Source: Rhizopus sp. PT2906
Taxonomy: Eukaryota > Mucoromycota > Mucoromycetes > Mucorales > Rhizopodaceae
Direction: 5' to 3'
DNA length: 64,000 nucleotides
NCBI GenBank assembly: GCA_025529335.1
Contig: JAMYHX010000099.1
Coordinates: 1 to 64,000 of the forward strand
The notes beneath the pieces were generated by a model. It saw only the letters and a list, made by a program, of their open reading frames with translations. It was not told the origin of the DNA and did not search any database. Position 1 is the stretch's first letter; the number at the start of each line of letters is the position of its first letter. The position numbers were made by a program, and so were the translations under genes. Below, one piece after another: positions 59,200-64,000 of the stretch.

Positions 59200-59883
59200 A
59201 ATTCAACAGAGAAAGAAAAAAGTGGAAAGAAAATGCTGGCTTCAGGTCATTGGTAAGTTTCAGCGCTTAAAAAGTCACACACATCAGTGCGCGTGTATGA
59301 ATTGTCATTATTTGACAATGATGAAGGGGATTTATACTATAAATTCAATATACTTTTCTTTATACTATTCCAATTGGCGCGCACACGTTTATTTTTGTCC
59401 TTTGCAAAGCTAAAATGACATGTACCCTTGTCCAAAGTAACCTTTTCTCTCTCTCTTTTTATTTCTCTCCTTTATCCGGAGTTTTAATCATGCATAATAA
59501 TTATCAACAAAAAGAGAGAAGGGCAACAGGCAATATAAGGGACGACACAGGGGCAATTTCCTTTTTTCCTTTTCTTTCTAGTTTCAATTATGTCCGATAT
59601 TGGTGATGATACTCAAGTTTCGTCTCTTGTTTTAATAAAGAGTAAAAAGATAAATAAATAAAGGATAGAGAGAGTATTGATTATACTTTTAGACCTTGTT
59701 GAATATTTATTTTCATATAATACAATCAAACGAAAGAGGGTCTTGGAATACTATTTCTTTCAAGATGCAACATTAACGTCACCTCTTATGTGTACTGAAG
59801 GTGTATTGAACATTCAATAGTAAGGTGAATTGATCCAACAACTTGTCATTAATCTATTTAGTGTATATACTATTTGGCAAACC
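59200..59883. other. Divergent spacer DER1/hypothetical gene
   Basis: Promoters of both neighbours. The short ORFs here have no supporting features. Confidence 0.55.
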
Positions 59884-60455
59884 ATGAATAGAAAGGAACC
59901 AGTGATCAACAATATAGTGTTTGATGGGTAACTTTATAACAAAATTAAATAAAATACTAAAACTGTATTAGACATACAGCCGTCATTCATCTCACACAGA
60001 CCATTTCGCCTTGCATCTTTCCATCCTTTATTCAAATTCAAATCCCTTCAGTGACGATATTAAAGTTTAGAGAAACAGAACAAGATAGTGGACTGCTCAA
60101 GGTCTATCATCAAGAAGACACTTGGACGTTGGAAGGTTATATTTGTATATTTCTATTTCACGTGCTTTATAAATAACACAATTCTTAAGGTCTACTTCAG
60201 TCTGTACCACTCATCTCCTTTTGGTATGACCACGTCGTTCGTCTAATGATGGGCAAACTCGTCACAGCCACAGGAGATCTCTTGGACGCCGCCATTCAGC
60301 AAGCAGAAAAGATGACAGCTAGGGGGCAGCAGATTCAGCGGATCGGGCGTGACTTGGCGGTTGAAAACATGGAAAGGCTGGACGAGTACAAGAGCGAGTT
60401 ACATGAAAATTACTTAAAAGGCATAAAACATTGGAGAGAGCATAATCAGCCATAA
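59884..60455 (+). CDS. Hypothetical protein, SnoaL/NTF2-like size
   Basis: Exons 59884-59927, 59972-60135 and 60190-60455 close in phase (157 residues). The first half is beta-rich (AVIHLTQTISPCIFPSFIQI, PSVTILKFRETEQ, KVYHQEDTWTLEGL). The second half is a long amphipathic helix (DLLDAAIQQAEKMTARGQQI, VENMERLDEYKSELHENYLK). I do not recognise the family; the beta segment followed by LISFWYDHVVR could be an NTF2/SnoaL-like fold. Its last 10 nt of coding sequence overlap the end of the opposite-strand flavoprotein gene. Confidence 0.75.
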
Positions 60456-62724
60456 TAGCTCGCGGCTACCACAGCCGCCGCACTATGTTCATTGGGGGAA
60501 ATTAAAAATGAATCAAAATAAAGACATAATTGATTATAATTATCCACTCGTGTGCCAATGTAACCGTCAGGACGGATCACGATGATCTCGGGTTGTTTGA
60601 TTTCATATGTCTTGTAACACTGTTGGTCATGATCAAGATAGACCTTGTCGAGTCCAAACGGCCAGGTCGAGTGGACGACCGAGGGGGGTGTCTGGGTAAG
60701 GTACTGGTTCGCTTCCTGTTTTGTCGAATTCGAAATAAACATGATCGAAAACAGGTCGGGTTCACTAGGTGGCTGTGGCCTGTACGAGAACCTCAGGCTG
60801 TCTTCAAATGAGGACCGAGTCGTGTCCGTCGATCGTCGTTGATAGAATGAATGAATCGATGAGGCCGACCATCGAGCCGTCGGGCTGCTGCTGTTATGCA
60901 TCATGCCCGGTGTGTAGTGGTAAAGAAAGGAGATGGGAGAGGATATCTGTTGAGTCACTTTGGATAGAGGGGATGATTCAAAAGTAGACAGCGAGCCACA
61001 AAAGACAAGGAGGGTGAATTGGCTGGTGCTTTGGATACAGTCGAGGAGCTGTAGATAGTTTGGTCTGATGCTCTTCCACCGTTCGGATGATCTGCGTTCA
61101 GTGACGACTGTCATCTTGTTGCTCGATGTACTGCTTTGTTTCTTGTGTCCCTTTTGAAAGATATTAAAGAGATTCGATAGATTACTATTGTTCATCGAGC
61201 TCGATCGTCCTCTTGAATGTTCTATGCTTGTACTGCTCGACGGCTTTAACTGAGTTGTCGTTGGCTTTGTAGGTTTCGTATTGGTAAGCAGCAAGAGCTG
61301 AACCAGACTGTATGGCTTTAATTTTCCATTGGGGGCTAAGCAGCCAGCGCCGATGGTGAATTCAAAAGTACTGCTAATTTCTTGATGGTGGCAGTTGATC
61401 AGGTTGGATGCATATGGCGTATCCCCTACAAAACACCGCTTCAGCCGATCAAGCTGGTACCTGGTCTCTCGCAAGGGCGATGTAGACAGCATTCGCTCCA
61501 TCCATACGATCGATGTCTGGATATACTCTGCTGACTTGAGCTGTGTCTCTTGGTTGACCGTATCGAACAAAGCGGTACTAGCACACTGTCGAAAAACAAG
61601 TCCTAACTTCCAACAAAGGTTCTGAACACCTTCAAAGTATGCATTGATGTCCAAGAGTGGTGAGGTTGTTTGAGAAGAAAGGCCGATGAAGAAATAGCCT
61701 TCGTACTCAAATAGCTCACTTGACCTTTGATCGCCTTTATAAGGTAATCAAGATTAGGTCTCTTTTGATCATATGTATATGTATGTATACCTTTCCATTT
61801 CGTATAGCTTTTCACTCTACCAAATTCCGCTTGAAATGGATCCATCATGTATTTGATGTGCCCAAGGGCCAAGGCGACAGGGATTTCATCATCAATGGAT
61901 ACTTTGCTCCAACTAGGCTTATGTTCAAATATGATGTTGAGTGTATCCTGATGGCCTACAATCACCACACTCTCTTGATTCTTTTTGATCACCGAGATTT
62001 GTCTGATGCTAGGAAAATTGGACTGAAGAATGGCTATTTGAAGGGTATAAAAGTACCTCTTGTTATTGTGATACTTGTATCCGATACCTTTATTCTTTGC
62101 CTGTTACTATTTTAATTTTAATAATAATACAAATGTTACCTAGTGTTTGTCTGAAAAGATTTGTATCATCATTTTCTACCAGAACAAACTGTGATTTCCA
62201 GCACTGACCATGACTCAACTCGATTCGCTTAAAGTCACCTTGATCCTCTATCTTGGTGATGCGTTCCTTCATCACATCCAAACTGACATGATGTCTGAGG
62301 ATATCGCACACAATGGACTGTTCACAGGACAGACAATAGTTATAGCCTGTCACATCGTTATCCCATAACTGGATGCTATCTACTAAGACGCTGTGCTCGT
62401 ATATGTCCAGCCTCCAGTGTTTCATGCCCTTGGCGGTGATGGCATCGAGCAAGTTGATCTGTTTTAGAAGTTGTAGACTGCGTGGTGAAAATATCAAGAG
62501 TCCAGACGATGATTGTGTCTTATTGTTGTCTATAGGATGCATAAGTTTGATTGTATGTTGAGTCTGTGTACATACCAATCATTTGTATGGACAGTCCGAT
62601 TTTGGAAAGCAGTATGGCTGCATATAATCCAGATATACCTTTTTAATATGTGTTATGAGACATGTAATAAGTATCTATTTATTTTACCAGAGCCAATAAT
62701 GAATACGTCTGTTTGATGGCTCAT
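60446..62724 (-). CDS. FAD-dependent monooxygenase, phenol-hydroxylase-like
   Basis: Exons 62724-62688, 62638-62576, 62529-62140, 62087-61791 and 61734-60446 (691 residues). The dinucleotide fold starts TDVFIIGSGISGLYAAILL (GxGxxG at 11-16). The second FAD motif is VQNLCWKLGLV, where the usual GD-A before it reads NAYFEG: the canonical Asp of DG/GD is not clear. A 100-residue Ser-rich insert interrupts the C-terminal half (SSSTSIEHSRGRSSSMNNSN). The thioredoxin-like C-terminal domain (FGLDKVYLDHDQQCYKTYEI, EIIVIRPDGYIGTRVD) is typical of phenol 2-monooxygenases. Substrate unknown; FAD competence should be checked. Confidence 0.8.
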
Positions 62725-63350
62725 TTTGTTATATATATATATTTTGATATAGAAAAGAAAAAGAAGAGAGATACAGAAAAAAAGGAGTGGGGTAAAAGAA
62801 AATGGTGTTGGTGTTACACTTGTAAGATGTGACATTAAATAAGCTCATTTAACGCGTTAATAAACACTCAAGTGCGTATATATAAAGTGTCAATATAAAC
62901 TCTTGTAATAACTGTAACCTGTTCTTTACCAAGAAGATATTTGCAAGGGAATAGCTGAGTCGAATGTTCTGTGTGTTTGTCTCTGGAGGGAAAAATCGTT
63001 TGTTGGTTAGCATTGTAGTTTGTCAAATATTTATCTGATCATCAAAAAGAAGGTGTTTAGAAAAGTCAGGTTGAATGAAAAAATAATAGAATAAAAGAGG
63101 ACAAATGATGTATTTTATCTTGGCTCAATTGTGAAAAGAGGGTAAAATTACTTCTTTCTAGTTGATCAATATTTATCTTTTATGCAAACGCTTTGATGAT
63201 ATATGGCTTCGAATATACCAAAGAATGAAAACAACGATATAAATATGCTCATACTTGTTTCTTTTGGTCAATAGAGAACCAAAAGGATAAGCCAAAGTTT
63301 CAACCTGCGACAGTTTGATAAGTGTATATTAAGGATTTATTATTAAGAGT
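62725..63350. other. Spacer between flavoprotein and YPT1
   Basis: AT-rich, no coding sequence detected. Confidence 0.6.
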
Positions 63351-64000
63351 TTAACAACAACCACCAGATGATTGGGGTTGAACAGCTGCACCTTGACCAA
63401 CACGAACTGTTGACTTGGCCTGTTGTTGTTGTTGTTGCATAGTTGATCCCATTCTATCCTTAATTTGCTTAGCCATTGTTAAAAAGGCCTGTTCGACATT
63501 GGTGGCATCCTTGGCTGAGGTTTCCAAAAGTGGAATATGAAGACTATCAGCAAATTCCTATATGGATATAAATACATATACATCATCTTGCACACATTAT
63601 ACAAGTTACCTTTGCTTGTTCCGTTTCTACTGCCTTTTTATCGACTAAATCGCTCTTGTTACCAACTAGCAGTTTATTGACACCTTCAGCAGCGTAACGG
63701 TCAATTTCTTGTAACCATTGCTTCACATTATTAAAACTATCTGCATCAGTTACGTCGTAAACAACAATAATGCCGTGTGCACCTCGATAGTACGAAGACG
63801 TGATTGTACGGAAACGTTCTTGTCCTGCAGTATCCCACTTTTGAAAATGTTAGTTTATATGCACATAGTCTCTCTCTTTTCTTTCTTACAATTTGCAGCT
63901 TCACCGTCTTTCCTTCAAGTTCAATAGTTCTAATTTTCTAATAAAATAAATAAGTAACCTTTATTTCATAAATATTTCATCTTGCTTACAAAGTCAACAC
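63351..64000 (-). CDS. YPT1: YPT1/Rab1 small GTPase (5' part beyond window)
   Basis: Partial: exons 64000-63990, 63937-63890, 63837-63610 and 63557-63351 are seen. Effector-side [59 protein letters not shown] and ETSAKDATNVEQAF are nearly canonical for Rab1/Ypt1. A Q-run (QQQQQQ) in the hypervariable tail precedes GGCC, the double geranylgeranylation motif. Ypt1 directs ER-to-Golgi traffic. Rab8/Sec4 is the main alternative, but the [20 protein letters not shown] and GNKSDL blocks favour Rab1. Confidence 0.92.

Noticed and set aside
1..64000. CRISPR arrays, bacterial operons, rRNA genes
   Set aside because: No regularly spaced direct repeats or ribosomal sequence; genes are intron-rich and clearly eukaryotic.

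Overview
This 64 kb window is nuclear DNA of a filamentous fungus, most probably a Mucoromycota species (Rhizopus/Mucor-like). The evidence is many short introns (about 45-85 nt) with GTAAGT-type donors, AT-rich spacers with long poly-A/T runs, a white collar-2 type photoreceptor partner, complex I assembly and cytochrome oxidase genes, an HMG-CoA reductase, a PAQR receptor, and Mucorales-style LINE and Tc1/mariner relics. Exon models below were assembled by hand from splice signals and reading-frame phase. Where every phase closes, I treat the model as reliable.

Layout. 1-4.2 kb: the 3' part of a SYO1/HEATR3 gene and an UNC93-like transporter. 4.2-15.4 kb: a gene-poor, repeat-rich island. 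It holds LINE reverse-transcriptase relics, a TA-flanked inverted-repeat element with a Tc1/mariner-type transposase remnant, a broken member of a lineage-specific gene family, two dispersed repeat families and a small secreted peptide gene. 15.4-20.7 kb: WRKY-like zinc-finger protein, COX7-like subunit, white collar-2, GPN1 and SKP1. 20.7-22.7 kb: empty. 22.7-33.6 kb: dense housekeeping block (NAPE-PLD/FMP30, glycerol-3-phosphate acyltransferase, NDUFAF3, an IRG-type GTPase, GID4, an F-box protein, a PAQR receptor). 33.6-36.9 kb: spacer with degenerate ORFs and a 48-nt A tract. 36.9-40.6 kb: G-protein gamma, Tem1/Spg1 GTPase, a secreted double-psi beta-barrel protein and an HST2-type sirtuin. 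41.6-45 kb: an intact C2H2/putative-nuclease gene next to a frameshifted Tc1 transposase. 45.3-64 kb: thioredoxin-PITH protein, COX10, CaM kinase, HMG-CoA reductase, AP-1-like bZIP, globin, methyltransferase, Derlin, a hypothetical protein, a phenol-hydroxylase-like flavoprotein and YPT1/Rab1.

Most interesting: (i) two copies of a family joining C2H2 fingers to a domain with a conserved D-x18-E-x-K motif, both lying beside Tc1/mariner sequence; (ii) a globin ending in a CaaX box (CTIM) identical to that of the G-gamma subunit in the same window; (iii) a secreted precursor with an acidic pro-segment, a KR site and a strongly cationic C-terminal peptide; (iv) a CaM kinase gene with 8-nt and 11-nt micro-exons and a GC-AG intron; (v) several tail-to-tail gene pairs whose stop codons lie 1-25 nt apart or overlap.
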